Source of the DNA: Fimbriimonadales bacterium
GTDB lineage: Bacteria; Armatimonadota; Fimbriimonadia; Fimbriimonadales; ATM1
Direction: 5' to 3'
DNA: 64,000 nt
NCBI GenBank assembly: GCA_026129745.1
Contig: JAHCHL010000006.1
Span: forward strand, 103,728 to 167,727
Below the pieces are notes generated by a model, which did not search any database, had not been told where the DNA came from, and was given only the letters and a program-made list of their open reading frames with translations. The translations under genes were made by a program, and so were the position numbers. Every line of letters starts with the position of its first letter. Within the stretch, counting starts at the first letter, position 1. Of this stretch, positions 17,969 to 27,084 are shown one piece after another.

Positions 17969-19188
17969 GCGGAGTGCTTGCGGCGATCGCGGTTGCGCCA
18001 CAGCTCATTACGTTCGGCAATGGCTTGCCCGTAATCGTTGACTATGATCCGGATTCACCGTTTGTGACGCTCGTTTCGCTTTCACGGTGCGACGACCAAT
18101 CACCAGACAGGTTGCTCGCGCTGGAGATAGCTTGCAGAGCGATCATGCGTGAGACACAAACGTTCTCTACGCAAAGACTGCAGTATCTATCGTGGCTTGT
18201 CGGTGGCAGAGTCGAAGCAGAGTTGGCAGGCGATACCGTTCGCATCGAAATTACAACGGCCCCATCACACTTTTCATTAGCAGCGACGCTGCTGTCCGAG
18301 CTTACACAACGAGCGTCGTTCAGCCAAGAAGCGCTTGCTGAAGCATCGAAGGATCTTCAGAAAGATCTCGAACGACGCGAACTTATGCCTTGGTATCCAT
18401 CCGTGCGTGAGTTTCGAGGCGATCTCGGCGTGGGACCAAGAGGGCCGATTAGTATGCGGACGGATGTGACGAGAGCACTTTGGCAACATGTGGTTCGTCC
18501 AGACCGAACTGCGATCGCCATCGTCGGCGGAGTCCCTCCCTCCGATGTCGAACGAAGACTTACCTCATCTTTCGGACTTTGGGAATTGGATCCTGCTCCT
18601 GGATTTCGAATTCCGCGCGGCCAGTTCGGACCGAACCCTGTAAGACGACATGCGACAGTGATGGCCTCTGTGGAAGGTCCACCGGTAACATCCGATCGAT
18701 TTGCCGCCTGGCTTGTCTATTGCGGCGCCATTGGATGGGGCGCTGGCAGCAAGATGCATCGTATGATTCGAAACGAGTTGGGATGGGCCTATCAAACGGG
18801 AAGCAGTTTGTCTATTCGACACGACAAGAGTCATGCAATCTTTCATTTCACATTCGTAAGAGCGCCATCGTTTGGCGAACGAGAGGAAACACTTAAGGAA
18901 ATGCTCGTCGCCGCCGAGCAAAGCATCAGTGAAACGGACGTCGACCGTGCGAAATCCTTGCTGATCGGTCAGTACTTGGTAGGTTCAGGAGGCCCCGAAG
19001 GTACTGTGCCGTTTGGGCAAGGTCACGTGGCGGTTTGGGACCGCGCCTTTTGGCTTGCGTGGTGGCAACTGCGCGGTGGCTTTGAAAGGGATTCGAGTTT
19101 CAAAGAAGAGCTCGCGAACGTCGCGCATGAAGATGTTAAGCGAGAAGCGAGGCTTGCCGCGGCAACCATCAAGTCCAAGGCCCACTGA
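17965..19188 (+). CDS. M16 family peptidase-like protein, non-catalytic partner
   Basis: 407 residues from ATG 17965. It has the M16 layout (an ITFGNGLPVIVDYDP start, NELGWAYQTGSSLS in the second half) but no HxxEH: the equivalent stretch reads LLALEIACRAIMRE. It therefore looks like the substrate-binding, inactive half of an M16 heterodimer with the gene just upstream. The tandem order, overlap and similar size all support this. Confidence 0.85.
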   Translation: MSGVLAAIAVAPQLITFGNGLPVIVDYDPDSPFVTLVSLSRCDDQSPDRLLALEIACRAIMRETQTFSTQRLQYLSWLVGGRVEAELAGDTVRIEITTAPSHFSLAATLLSELTQRASFSQEALAEASKDLQKDLERRELMPWYPSVREFRGDLGVGPRGPISMRTDVTRALWQHVVRPDRTAIAIVGGVPPSDVERRLTSSFGLWELDPAPGFRIPRGQFGPNPVRRHATVMASVEGPPVTSDRFAAWLVYCGAIGWGAGSKMHRMIRNELGWAYQTGSSLSIRHDKSHAIFHFTFVRAPSFGEREETLKEMLVAAEQSISETDVDRAKSLLIGQYLVGSGGPEGTVPFGQGHVAVWDRAFWLAWWQLRGGFERDSSFKEELANVAHEDVKREARLAAATIKSKAH

Positions 19189-19218
19189 CGTAACTTCGCC
19201 TTTCGAGTGCACGTCTGA

Positions 19219-19809
19219 ATGAGAGGTATGAGCCGAAGGGGCTTTACGGTCATCGAGTTGCTGGTTACGGTGGCGATCATCGCTGTAATCGCTGCGATTC
19301 TTTTTCCGGTCGCATCGGGGGCAAAGCGCAAGGGCAAGGACACGACTTGCCTAAGCAATATGCGCCAGATCGGCATGGCATTCAGCATGTATTTGGCGAG
19401 CTATGACGACCGCATGCCGGACAGGTTGTCGCGCATGCATCCGAGCCACATTACGGATCCACGAATTCTGATTTGCCCACACGATCCAAATCGCGGACAA
19501 TATCCAGACTCGATGCGCTTGGAAGGCAGCGCACACTTACCGACCGGCGTGAGCTATACCTGGGTTCCGAACTGGGATGTCGCGATTGAATTAGGATGGT
19601 GGAAACCGTGGCCCAATACAGGCTCAGGCAAGTGGCTTGATCAAACCCCAATCAGCGAATGCCATTGGCAATGGGCGACGAAATACGGGCAGTTCGAGGG
19701 CGATCAAACGCAGGCCGCAAGGTTTTCGGCGCATTTGTTGCTTTTCAACGGCAGCGTCGTGAAATGGCCAGGCAGGGTTCGAGTCGAACTGTTCTCGCCT
19801 GACCCGTAG
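19219..19809 (+). CDS. Prepilin-type protein (type IV pilin / pseudopilin-like)
   Basis: 196 residues. A classic type III signal: RRG followed by FTVIELLVTVAIIAVIAAIL, with Glu at position 5 of the mature protein, to be cut by a prepilin peptidase. The globular part has CLSNMRQIGMAFSMYLASYDD and ends with LLLFNGSVVKWPG, resembling the short pseudopilin-like proteins abundant in Armatimonadota and Planctomycetota. No other pilus gene is nearby, so it may be a secretion pseudopilin or an orphan surface protein. Confidence 0.88.
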   Translation: MRGMSRRGFTVIELLVTVAIIAVIAAILFPVASGAKRKGKDTTCLSNMRQIGMAFSMYLASYDDRMPDRLSRMHPSHITDPRILICPHDPNRGQYPDSMRLEGSAHLPTGVSYTWVPNWDVAIELGWWKPWPNTGSGKWLDQTPISECHWQWATKYGQFEGDQTQAARFSAHLLLFNGSVVKWPGRVRVELFSPDP

Positions 19810-19826
19810 CGCGTTATAATCGCCGA

Positions 19827-20432
19827 GTGTTCAGGCGAAAGCCAAAAGTTCAGCTCGAACCGGAGTGGCTCATCGTTGGGCTCGGCAACCCGGGCGGCGA
19901 ATACGGCGGCACGCGCCATAACGTCGGCTTCGAAGTGATCAAGGAACTTGCGTCGCGACACAAAATCAAGTGCGACCAGCGAAGATTCAGAGCGCACTAC
20001 GGCATCGGCAACATCGATAACACCCCTGTCGCCCTTGTGAGGCCGATGACCTATATGAATCTGAGTGGAGAAGCCGTTCAGACGCTCTTGCGACACTTTG
20101 GAATAAAATCCGAAAGGCTTGTTGTCATTTACGACGACATGGATTTACAACTCGGCCGCGTTCGAGTTAAGCCAAAAGGCGGCGCAGGAAGCCACAACGG
20201 TATGAAGAGCATCTTGAATTCGGTTGGCACAAACGAGTTCGTTCGCATTAGAATCGGAATAGGTGGTCCAGGCTCGACGGGTGTCGATCACGTACTTTCG
20301 AGATTTCATCCTGATGAAATTCCGTTGATTCGCGACGCAATAGAACGAGCTGCCGAAGCCAGTGAGCTAATCATCGCGGAGGGCGTCGACATCGCAATGA
20401 ATCGTATCAATCCTACTGCGGAAGACAGTTAG
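19827..20432 (+). CDS. pth: Peptidyl-tRNA hydrolase
   Basis: 201 residues, GTG start. Recycles tRNA from peptidyl-tRNA released during translation. Signatures: LIVGLGNPGGEYGGTRHNVG (with the catalytic His), RPMTYMNLSGEAV (Asn), VIYDDMDLQLGRVRVKPKGG (Asp) and GSHNGMKSI. Slightly longer than E. coli Pth because of a basic N-terminal extension. Its TAG overlaps the GTG of rsmG by one base. Confidence 0.95.
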   Translation: MFRRKPKVQLEPEWLIVGLGNPGGEYGGTRHNVGFEVIKELASRHKIKCDQRRFRAHYGIGNIDNTPVALVRPMTYMNLSGEAVQTLLRHFGIKSERLVVIYDDMDLQLGRVRVKPKGGAGSHNGMKSILNSVGTNEFVRIRIGIGGPGSTGVDHVLSRFHPDEIPLIRDAIERAAEASELIIAEGVDIAMNRINPTAEDS

Positions 20433-21139
20433 TGAACGGGGCAGCACTTTCAGAGAATGCAGCCGCACTCGGGGTTCAATTGACGCGTGTCCAATTGGAA
20501 GCATTTGCACTATTCGAGAAGTTCCTCTATGAAGCGAATGCGACGATGAATCTCACACGAGTTCCACAGGATGAATGCTGGTCGCGTCACTTTCTCGATT
20601 CCCTTGCGATATCGCCAATGATCCCCAAAGGAAGCAACGTCCTCGACATAGGATCCGGACCTGGATTTCCAGGAGCATGTCTTGCGATAGCGCGGTCGGA
20701 TCTCAGAGTTACCTGCATAGATTCATCAAACAAAGCGGTTTCCTTTATGGCTCGCGTGTTCGGTCCGAATAGCACTCTGCCAGTCTTGTATCAAGTCATC
20801 AACGCTCGCGCAGAGACAGCAGCACACGATTCGAAACTTCGTGAATCGTTCGACGTTGTTACAGGAAGGGCGATTGCTCCATTTCCAGTCCAAGCTGAGA
20901 TTAGTGCAGCATTTGTCAAAGTTGGTGGCATCTTTGTTCCAATGCGAACTCCGAAAGAGAGAGATGAGATCGCGAAGTTTCCGGCGATGAGGCTTGGGCT
21001 GCATCTTTCAGAGTTCAAGTCTGTTCGAGTTGCTGCACTAGGCGCAGACAGACTGTTTCCGAACTTCGCCAAGAAAGGAAAAACCCCAGGGGAATACCCC
21101 CGGGGTTGGTCAAAGATCAAAGCGAGTCCTTTGAGTTAG
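20432..21139 (+). CDS. rsmG: 16S rRNA (guanine-527-N7)-methyltransferase RsmG
   Basis: 235 residues, GTG start overlapping the pth stop. GidB/RsmG family: NLTRVPQDECWSRHFLDSL, the SAM-binding VLDIGSGPGFPGACLAIA, and VTGRAIAPFPV. It methylates G527 in the 530 loop of 16S rRNA. Its last codons contain a hairpin that also serves as a minus-strand terminator for the convergent lipoprotein gene, which it overlaps by 4 bp. Confidence 0.94.
   Translation: MNGAALSENAAALGVQLTRVQLEAFALFEKFLYEANATMNLTRVPQDECWSRHFLDSLAISPMIPKGSNVLDIGSGPGFPGACLAIARSDLRVTCIDSSNKAVSFMARVFGPNSTLPVLYQVINARAETAAHDSKLRESFDVVTGRAIAPFPVQAEISAAFVKVGGIFVPMRTPKERDEIAKFPAMRLGLHLSEFKSVRVAALGADRLFPNFAKKGKTPGEYPRGWSKIKASPLS
21079..21107 (-). 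terminator. Rho-independent terminator inside the convergent rsmG coding region
   Basis: An 11-bp stem with one mismatch, AACCCCAGGGG (21082-21092) with CCCCCGGGGTT (21097-21107), and a 4-nt loop. On the minus strand it is followed by TTTTT (21083-21079). It lies 29 bp past the stop of the minus-strand lipoprotein gene but inside the 3' end of rsmG. Confidence 0.8.
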
Positions 21140-21657
21140 GACTTCTTGAACTGCATTTTCATGTCACCGCCGCCTTCGGATTCAAGCATCGTTTTATCCG
21201 CTGACCAAACGATCACGATATCTTCCATGTTTGCTTCAGTGTCCGGCTTTCCATTCTTGAGAACTTCGGTCTGCTTGATCACGATCTTGTCGCCTTCGAC
21301 GGTGTATGTTCCCTTAGCAGAAAACTTGTCGCCCATGAAGTCGGCAGACAGCGTCGCATTGCCGTCTGCGGTGAGCGTGAAGCTCATGACGGGCATTTCA
21401 GCATCTTTCGGGAGCACTCCTTGAGTCTTCTGTTCTTCGAACATTTTCTTGGCCTCGTCGGAGTGCACCAAGGTCCAAGTACCGACGTGGTTGCCGCCTC
21501 CGGCCACCGGGGCATCAGGCTTCTTGGCTTCGCCGTTGTCCGCGGGCTTGCTGGTCCCTGGCGTGTCTGTGCCGGCGTCCGCTTCGTCGGTCTTGTTGCA
21601 GCCAACGACAAAGGCACAGGCAATTGCGAGCGCAAAGATAAGCGCGTACTTTTTCAT
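21136..21657 (-). CDS. Small lipoprotein, lipocalin-like beta-rich domain
   Basis: 173 residues. Signal peptide and lipobox FVVGC (Cys20), then a low-complexity Asp/Ala/Lys/Pro linker to about residue 55, then a beta-rich domain beginning GTWTL and ending MQFKKS. The pattern (GTW start, TLTADGNATLS, GTYTVEGDKIVIKQ, final hydrophobic-Lys strand) resembles the lipoproteins at 57.5-59 kb of this window. AGGAGGTATCCCCACA precedes the ATG. Function unknown; it probably sits in the envelope. Confidence 0.8.
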   Translation of the reverse strand: MKKYALIFALAIACAFVVGCNKTDEADAGTDTPGTSKPADNGEAKKPDAPVAGGGNHVGTWTLVHSDEAKKMFEEQKTQGVLPKDAEMPVMSFTLTADGNATLSADFMGDKFSAKGTYTVEGDKIVIKQTEVLKNGKPDTEANMEDIVIVWSADKTMLESEGGGDMKMQFKKS

Positions 21658-21744
21658 TGTGGGGATACCTCCTGAGGGCGCCTAAACTCTTGGGGCGCCG
21701 GACACCAATTCTACCCTGCCGGAGTGGGGCAGAATGGCTCCGAA

Positions 21745-23016
21745 ATGGCTCTTCGGATTCCTGTTGCCCACGATTTCACCTGCTCTTGGTGCTGGGTGGG
21801 GATGTTCCAGGCGAGAAGGATGCGGGAGCGCTATGGCGCTCAAATTGACTGGCTGGCGTTCGAAATGCACCCTGAGCTGCCGCAGCCCAAGAAGCCCGAA
21901 ATGCGCCCGCCGCTGGTGCCGCCGGTGCCGTCTAGGGCAGGGCTTGCATTCGCCGCCGAGGGCTTGGACTATGTGAGGCCGGCGGTGGGCTTGGTTTCAT
22001 GCAATCCGGCATTTCAAGCCGTTGAGTACGCGAAACAGTTTGGAGCGGTCGATGGGCTGGTCGAACGGATCTACTTCGCCTATTGGCAACAAGGCCAGGA
22101 TATTTCGCAGACCGAAACGCTGCGGAGGTTGGCGGCCGGGCTTATCGACGATCTCGATGGGCTGGAGGCTGCAATTGTTGAAAAGCGGTTTGCGGACAAG
22201 ATCGTTCCTTTTGACAAGCCTGCACACCAAGCAGGCGTATGGCACTTGCCCACCTTCTGGATTGGCAATGAAAGGTATTCGGAACAGCCGTGGCGAGTAT
22301 TGGAGCGCGCGATAACGAGTCACACAGGAGTCGACTTCGAGGCTGCTGAAGTGTATCGGTCACTCGACTTTCCAATCGCAGGTGCGCCAAAGGATAGACC
22401 CTATGTTTTTGTCAACATGGTAACGACGATTGACGGCAAGATTATCACCGGAGAACGCGGACAAGATGTTCAAGACTTGGGAAGCAAAGTCGATCACGCG
22501 ACGATGCGAACGATCGAAATGGCTGCAGACGCCGTTATCATCGGAGCAGGCTCTCAGCGCAGCTCAGCGAAGATTACTTATCCGTCGCACTTGCTGCGGT
22601 TTGTCGTGACGAAATCGGGAAACTTGCTTTATGACAGCCGATTTTTCAACGACGATAGAGAGAAGGCGATCGTGGTTTGTTCCGAAAAGGCAGTTGTCCA
22701 AGACGGAATTCGCACTCTGCGCGTCGGTGAATCTGAAGTCGATCTGCGGAGTGCATTTAGTGCGATTCGCGAAGAGTTCGGTGTACAGCGATTGCTGGTG
22801 GAAGGGGGAAGCGAACTGAATGCGCAAGTTCTTGCATTAGAATTAGTCGATGAACTGTTCCTAACTGTCGCACCCAAAATCAAACTTGGCAAAGACACTC
22901 CCACCTATGCGGACGGTGAACCGCTGTCGCGGGAAAACATACAAGTCTACCAATTGATTCAATCCAAATCTGTTGGTGACGAAGTGTTCATGCGGTATCG
23001 AAGAAAAGTTCGTTGA
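21745..23016 (+). CDS. Fusion: FrnE/DsbA-like thioredoxin domain with RibD-type reductase domain
   Basis: 423 residues from ATG 21745 (GTG 21724 is possible). N-terminal domain (about 1-205) is a FrnE-type DsbA fold: CSWC at C13/C16, a helical insertion and the cis-Pro loop HLPTFWIG near 167-174. C-terminal domain (about 217-423) is RibD_C/dihydrofolate reductase-like: RPYVFVNMVTTIDGKI, ADAVIIGAGS, RLLVEGGSELNAQ and ELFLTVAPKIKLG. RibD_C members reduce the ribosyl group of a pyrimidine riboflavin precursor with NADPH, or related substrates. No signal peptide, so it is cytoplasmic. No riboflavin gene is adjacent, so the actual reaction is open. Confidence 0.85.
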   Translation: MALRIPVAHDFTCSWCWVGMFQARRMRERYGAQIDWLAFEMHPELPQPKKPEMRPPLVPPVPSRAGLAFAAEGLDYVRPAVGLVSCNPAFQAVEYAKQFGAVDGLVERIYFAYWQQGQDISQTETLRRLAAGLIDDLDGLEAAIVEKRFADKIVPFDKPAHQAGVWHLPTFWIGNERYSEQPWRVLERAITSHTGVDFEAAEVYRSLDFPIAGAPKDRPYVFVNMVTTIDGKIITGERGQDVQDLGSKVDHATMRTIEMAADAVIIGAGSQRSSAKITYPSHLLRFVVTKSGNLLYDSRFFNDDREKAIVVCSEKAVVQDGIRTLRVGESEVDLRSAFSAIREEFGVQRLLVEGGSELNAQVLALELVDELFLTVAPKIKLGKDTPTYADGEPLSRENIQVYQLIQSKSVGDEVFMRYRRKVR

Positions 23017-23086
23017 GATGAGTCACTGGGCTCAACACTTTTTATTGCAAATCGATCTTACGGTGCTGGAGTTGGAATAGCGCGCC

Positions 23087-24544
23087 CTATACGCGTTGTT
23101 TCCTGTAAAGTCCACCTTGGAAACTGAAGCCTTCGACTTCCTTTGAGTATCGTCCATTGGCATCGCGCTTCAATATCACTTTGAAATCCGGTGCCGCATC
23201 CGGCTTATAGTACGGACAATCTGGGCCAATTCTCAATACTCCCCTGTGCAGTTCCGGTTTAAGCAGCCAAGAGACTCCTGCTGCGTTTGTCCATCGCACA
23301 TGTCCTGAACCCTCCGGTTCGAATTTGATCGTTCCGCGATGCCAATTGTTGGTTTCGGGTTCATGGCGATATTCGCCAATCAGCTGTTCGATTGTGATCG
23401 TCTCTAGAAGGTCTGGACTTGGCGGGGCATAAAGCAAGCGAGACGCGAGCGAAGGGCTTGAGTCCAAGAATCGCTTCTTTAGTGACTCTGCGTAGTAGTC
23501 TGGTTCCAACCGGCCCTCGAAATCGCCCGGCCAAGTCGATCGGTCAAACCAGTCGTGACCCCGAACTTCGAGTTTATGTTCAGGATAGATCCGATATAGA
23601 TGATGGAAGAACTCGTGTTGCAGCCATTGCGGTAAGTAGGCGCGCCGCTCGATGTCAGTGTATGGACCATTCCCGATGTGCGGAGGCTTTCGCGTGAGCC
23701 ATCGGTCGTCGATGATGAAGCATGGCGACAGACCATCCGGACCGACTCCCATACCACCTGTAATGAATTCTGTTGTGGCAAATTCAGGATGCTGGTCTGG
23801 CACCGCTGACGGGTAAAGAATCCACCACCAATCGGTGATCGACAGGTCTCTATCCGGTATTTGCTTCCACATCATGGACCAAGCTCTGTCGTCAAGCCCA
23901 GCAAGCCGAAGGCCACGATGGCTGACTCGAATAGGGAGTTCGAGATCGGGAAGCTCGACGAAATTGAGTCTCAGCTTCAGCTCGCCCTGCGTTGCGGCTT
24001 CAACGTACTCTTCAAACAGCCAAAGCGATTGGCGAATGATTGCGTAATTGTCTTTTCGGAGCGCGGGCTCGATAACTCCTTCAATTTCCTGTCCTCGCCC
24101 TGCTTCGAGTTCGGCAACTGTCGTTGGTTGAACGCCTCTTGTCTTGCCGATAAGAACAATGCTAAGCGTGGCAGCAGATGCCTCGACCGAACGCGGCTCT
24201 CTCAATCGATATTCGATGCACACGTCCAGCATTCTCAAAGCGTAATAGCAAGGCGGCAGGCCGATGTTGATTCCGGTTCTTCGACTGATCGCCCGTGCAT
24301 CTTGATACTCTTTTGACCAGATCTCAGTACCAGGTGGATACTTGTTCCAGAATGCGTTCAGCGTTTTGGACGCTTGTGCAAACTCCCTGCGGCGATATGC
24401 GTCTTCTACCGCGAGAAAGGTTTCGAGCGATTCGCGATACACGGGTGAAAACTGAACATTCGGGTATCGGGCGAAGAACTCTGCTGCCGATTGACTTTGA
24501 TTTGGCAGTACGAGAAGTGCGGTGGCGACCAGAGTGGTGAACAT
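23087..24544 (-). CDS. Secreted protein of unknown function with HEFFH motif
   Basis: 485 residues. The N-terminus MFTTLVATALLVLPNQSQSA looks like a signal peptide. I do not recognise the family. A zincin-like HExxH is present as QHEFFHHLY at about 316-324, followed by acidic and aromatic residues (PDYYAESL), so a metallopeptidase-like fold is possible. The last 110 residues read like a beta-rich appended domain (GTIKFEPEGSGHVRW, GVLRIGPDCPYY). The gene upstream on the same strand is separated by 10 bp, so the two may be co-transcribed. Confidence 0.65.
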   Translation of the reverse strand: MFTTLVATALLVLPNQSQSAAEFFARYPNVQFSPVYRESLETFLAVEDAYRRREFAQASKTLNAFWNKYPPGTEIWSKEYQDARAISRRTGINIGLPPCYYALRMLDVCIEYRLREPRSVEASAATLSIVLIGKTRGVQPTTVAELEAGRGQEIEGVIEPALRKDNYAIIRQSLWLFEEYVEAATQGELKLRLNFVELPDLELPIRVSHRGLRLAGLDDRAWSMMWKQIPDRDLSITDWWWILYPSAVPDQHPEFATTEFITGGMGVGPDGLSPCFIIDDRWLTRKPPHIGNGPYTDIERRAYLPQWLQHEFFHHLYRIYPEHKLEVRGHDWFDRSTWPGDFEGRLEPDYYAESLKKRFLDSSPSLASRLLYAPPSPDLLETITIEQLIGEYRHEPETNNWHRGTIKFEPEGSGHVRWTNAAGVSWLLKPELHRGVLRIGPDCPYYKPDAAPDFKVILKRDANGRYSKEVEGFSFQGGLYRKQRV

Positions 24545-24554
24545 GATTACTTGA

Positions 24555-25097
24555 CTAATGCTTAGGCACGGATGGCATTGCCATCAATGTTTTCTCGATC
24601 TTCTCGCCGTTGTTCTTTAGCCACGTGTTCATCGCATCGCCGACATTGCTTCCATAGATTCGATACGAGTAGACCATTGACACACCGACTCCTTTGTCGA
24701 TGAGGAACCTTGCAAATGCCGCTTCCATAAACTCCGGTCTTGGAAAGACGACGGCGATAAAGTGCTCGGCCGGTTTAGTTTCCGTTCTCGGAACGGACGC
24801 AGTCCGAATCACGATCGCATTGTTCGCTTGGTAAGTGTCGAGAACTGAGTTTGCAGCTTTAGCGAGAGCCTCGCCATCCTTTACGTTCGGATAGTCATTG
24901 ATTGTGAACATGCTCGTCCACTTCTTCAAGTCTGTCTGGCCTTTTGGCGTGAACTCGTGAAGATTGTCTTTGGTGAACCGATGGAAGTACTCGACCTTGT
25001 CGAAGGTGAACGCCGGCTTTTCGCCTCCGCTCTGAGGAAGCGGCGCTGCCAAGGCAATCAGTGGGAGGAAGACTAAACAATGAAGTGAGGTAAGCAT
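24555..25097 (-). CDS. Secreted protein of unknown function
   Basis: 180 residues from the internal ATG 25097, which gives a proper signal peptide (MLTSLHCLVFLPLIALAAP). The frame is open to 25148, but the extra residues would spoil the signal. The mature part has KVEYFHRFTKDNLHEFTP and VGVSMVYSYRIYGSNVGD; no known family is recognised. It lies 10 bp upstream of the HEFFH protein and probably shares its transcript, so the two could act together outside the cytoplasm. Confidence 0.6.
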   Translation of the reverse strand: MLTSLHCLVFLPLIALAAPLPQSGGEKPAFTFDKVEYFHRFTKDNLHEFTPKGQTDLKKWTSMFTINDYPNVKDGEALAKAANSVLDTYQANNAIVIRTASVPRTETKPAEHFIAVVFPRPEFMEAAFARFLIDKGVGVSMVYSYRIYGSNVGDAMNTWLKNNGEKIEKTLMAMPSVPKH

Positions 25098-25193
25098 CTG
25101 TTCGCAGATTGTACACAACCGTCGCGAGGCTTGATGGTCAATACGCAAAAAGTGACTTGATGCTCCGAAAGCTTCGAATGGATCAAAAATGGC

Positions 25194-25269
25194 TGGTACC
25201 CCGGACGGGATTCGAACCCGCGACCTTCGCCGTGAAAGGGCGATGTCCTAACCGCTAGACGACCGGGGC
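25194..25269 (-). tRNA. tRNA-Glu (anticodon TTC)
   Basis: 76 nt on the minus strand with encoded CCA. Acceptor GCCCCGG pairs with CCGGGGT (the first pair is G-U). The D arm contains TAGCGGTTAGGA; the anticodon stem-loop CGCCCTTTCACGGCG has TTC in the centre; the T arm GCGGGTTCGAATCCCGT is standard. It decodes GAA/GAG. A short T run follows at 25190-25186. Confidence 0.96.
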
Positions 25270-25317
25270 AAAGACGACCCCATTTTGGGGCATCGGACGC
25301 TTGGAATTCAACCTTAG

Positions 25318-27084
25318 CTACTCGCCGTCGCCCGAACTGTTGGCTCCGTCAGAGCTGTCTTTCGTTGGCTCGGTGGCTGGTTCGGTTGGCTTAGCAGCCG
25401 GCTCCTTGGGCTTCTCAGCGGCCGGCTTGGGGGCTGTCGAAGTTCCCCCGTCGACTTTCTTCAGCGTTGACTTTACTCGTCGGATCGCTGCTAAGCGGGT
25501 CTGATAGTAGCCGCCATTGGTGTCTCCGACGACGACCCTCCCTGCGCTGCTGCTGGAGTGGATGAACTTGCCGCCGCCGATATAGATTCCAACGTGGTTG
25601 ATTCTGGAGCTTCCGCGCGTGTGGAAAAACAGGAGGTCACCTGGGCTGACATTTTCACGCGAAACGGCGACTCCTGCGCTTGCCATGTCGCGTGACGTTC
25701 TCGGCAGCGTCACTCCCTCGAACGTTCGGTACAGGTAGTGGACGAGGCCGGAGCAATCCACACCTCGGGTCGTGCTGCTTGCGAAGACGTACGGTGTGCC
25801 GAGCATCTTTTTGGCCTCGGCAACGACTCTGAGATCGTTCGGATTGATAGCCAGCTTCGGTGCGCTCTTCGAGGCGACGTAGGCACTGGACGCTGTTCTC
25901 GAGCCGGATCCCGTTCGTGTGAATGGGTTCAGCAGGTCGCCACGGACGAAGCCTACGGTGCCGTGCTCGAACCTGACCCGGTACCAAGCACCCTGTCGGT
26001 CGAGGATGGTCGCCACGGTGCCACGATCGACTTGAGTCACTTTCTGCCCAGTCGTACTCGCCGACTTCCTGACGGCCACGTTGTTTGCGTTTACTTTGAC
26101 AAGGGCCGTGGAGATGTAGTTGATCTTCTCGCCAGCCGTTGAATGGGTCGGCTTTCCGTCGCTCGGAGCCGACGCGAGCAAGTCATTTCGAATGAACCCA
26201 ACCGTGCCGCCGGGAAATCTGACCTTTGTCCAGCCGTTCTCGCGGCTCATGACCGTCGCAACCGTGTCCCTGGCGACTTTGGCCACTTGTCGCGAGGAGG
26301 TGCTCGCGGATGCCCGGACGATCACATTGTCCGCTTTCGTGACAACTTTCTCTGGTCCGCTGTTAGCTGCGACTGTAGAGAGGTTGGAGGTCAACAGGTC
26401 TCTTCGAACCCAGCCGACAGTCCCGCCTGCAAATTGGAGTCTCGCCCATTCGCCATCGGTACCCAGAACCGTAGCAACCGTTCCCTTTCGCACCGTCGTC
26501 ATAACCCCGGAGTTCGTTCCTGGGCCTCTGCGCACGTTCACGACTTCGGACTTGATGGCTACTCGACTGGGCGCAGCGTTGGAGGCTTGGGTGGAAAGGT
26601 TGGATGTCAAGAGGTCCCGTCGGACGTACCCTTCCTTCCCATCGGAAAATCTCAGTCTCGCCCACTCGCCCTCGCGCCTGACCACAGTAGCGATCGTGCC
26701 CTGCGTCGCCGTTCGAACGACCGAGCTTGTCGCGGAGGCTGCAGATCGGACATTCACGGTTGAGCCCTTGATGGCGACGCGGCTGGTCGAGTTTGACGCT
26801 TGGGTGGCGGTGGAGTTGGCCGTCGTCAAAAGGTCTCGGCGGACGTAACCGGTCTTTCCGTCGGAAAATTTGAGCTTGGCCCACTCCCCTTCACGGCTAA
26901 CAACGGTAGCGACTGCACCCTTGGACACGGTCGAAACCACCCGTGACGAGGTACTCGGACCGCTACGGACATTGACCGTATCGGCCTTGACCTGGACCTT
27001 AGATGATTGAGCAGATGCTTCGGATATGAGTCCCCCACAGACGAGGGCGATGGCAATGGCAGTGGCAAATAGCTTTTTCAGCAC
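25318..27084 (-). CDS. Secreted peptidoglycan hydrolase: five SH3b domains plus NlpC/P60
   Basis: 588 residues. Signal peptide to about residue 25. Five SH3b repeats, near 30-87, 102-160, 174-232, 246-304 and 327-386, each with NVR and ending VRRDLLT or similar. An NlpC/P60 domain covers about 418-537, with catalytic Cys444 (GVDCSGLVHY), His497 (RINHVGIYIGGG) and His509 (KFIHSSS). A Pro/Lys/Glu-rich tail follows. NlpC/P60 enzymes cut D-Glu-diamino acid bonds in peptide stems; the SH3b domains should bind the wall. GGGAGGAG lies upstream of the ATG. Confidence 0.93.
   Translation of the reverse strand: MLKKLFATAIAIALVCGGLISEASAQSSKVQVKADTVNVRSGPSTSSRVVSTVSKGAVATVVSREGEWAKLKFSDGKTGYVRRDLLTTANSTATQASNSTSRVAIKGSTVNVRSAASATSSVVRTATQGTIATVVRREGEWARLRFSDGKEGYVRRDLLTSNLSTQASNAAPSRVAIKSEVVNVRRGPGTNSGVMTTVRKGTVATVLGTDGEWARLQFAGGTVGWVRRDLLTSNLSTVAANSGPEKVVTKADNVIVRASASTSSRQVAKVARDTVATVMSRENGWTKVRFPGGTVGFIRNDLLASAPSDGKPTHSTAGEKINYISTALVKVNANNVAVRKSASTTGQKVTQVDRGTVATILDRQGAWYRVRFEHGTVGFVRGDLLNPFTRTGSGSRTASSAYVASKSAPKLAINPNDLRVVAEAKKMLGTPYVFASSTTRGVDCSGLVHYLYRTFEGVTLPRTSRDMASAGVAVSRENVSPGDLLFFHTRGSSRINHVGIYIGGGKFIHSSSSAGRVVVGDTNGGYYQTRLAAIRRVKSTLKKVDGGTSTAPKPAAEKPKEPAAKPTEPATEPTKDSSDGANSSGDGE

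Noticed and set aside
25400..27010. DNA repeat array
   Set aside because: The periodic similarity comes from five SH3b protein domains whose DNA has diverged; it is not a CRISPR or tandem DNA repeat.
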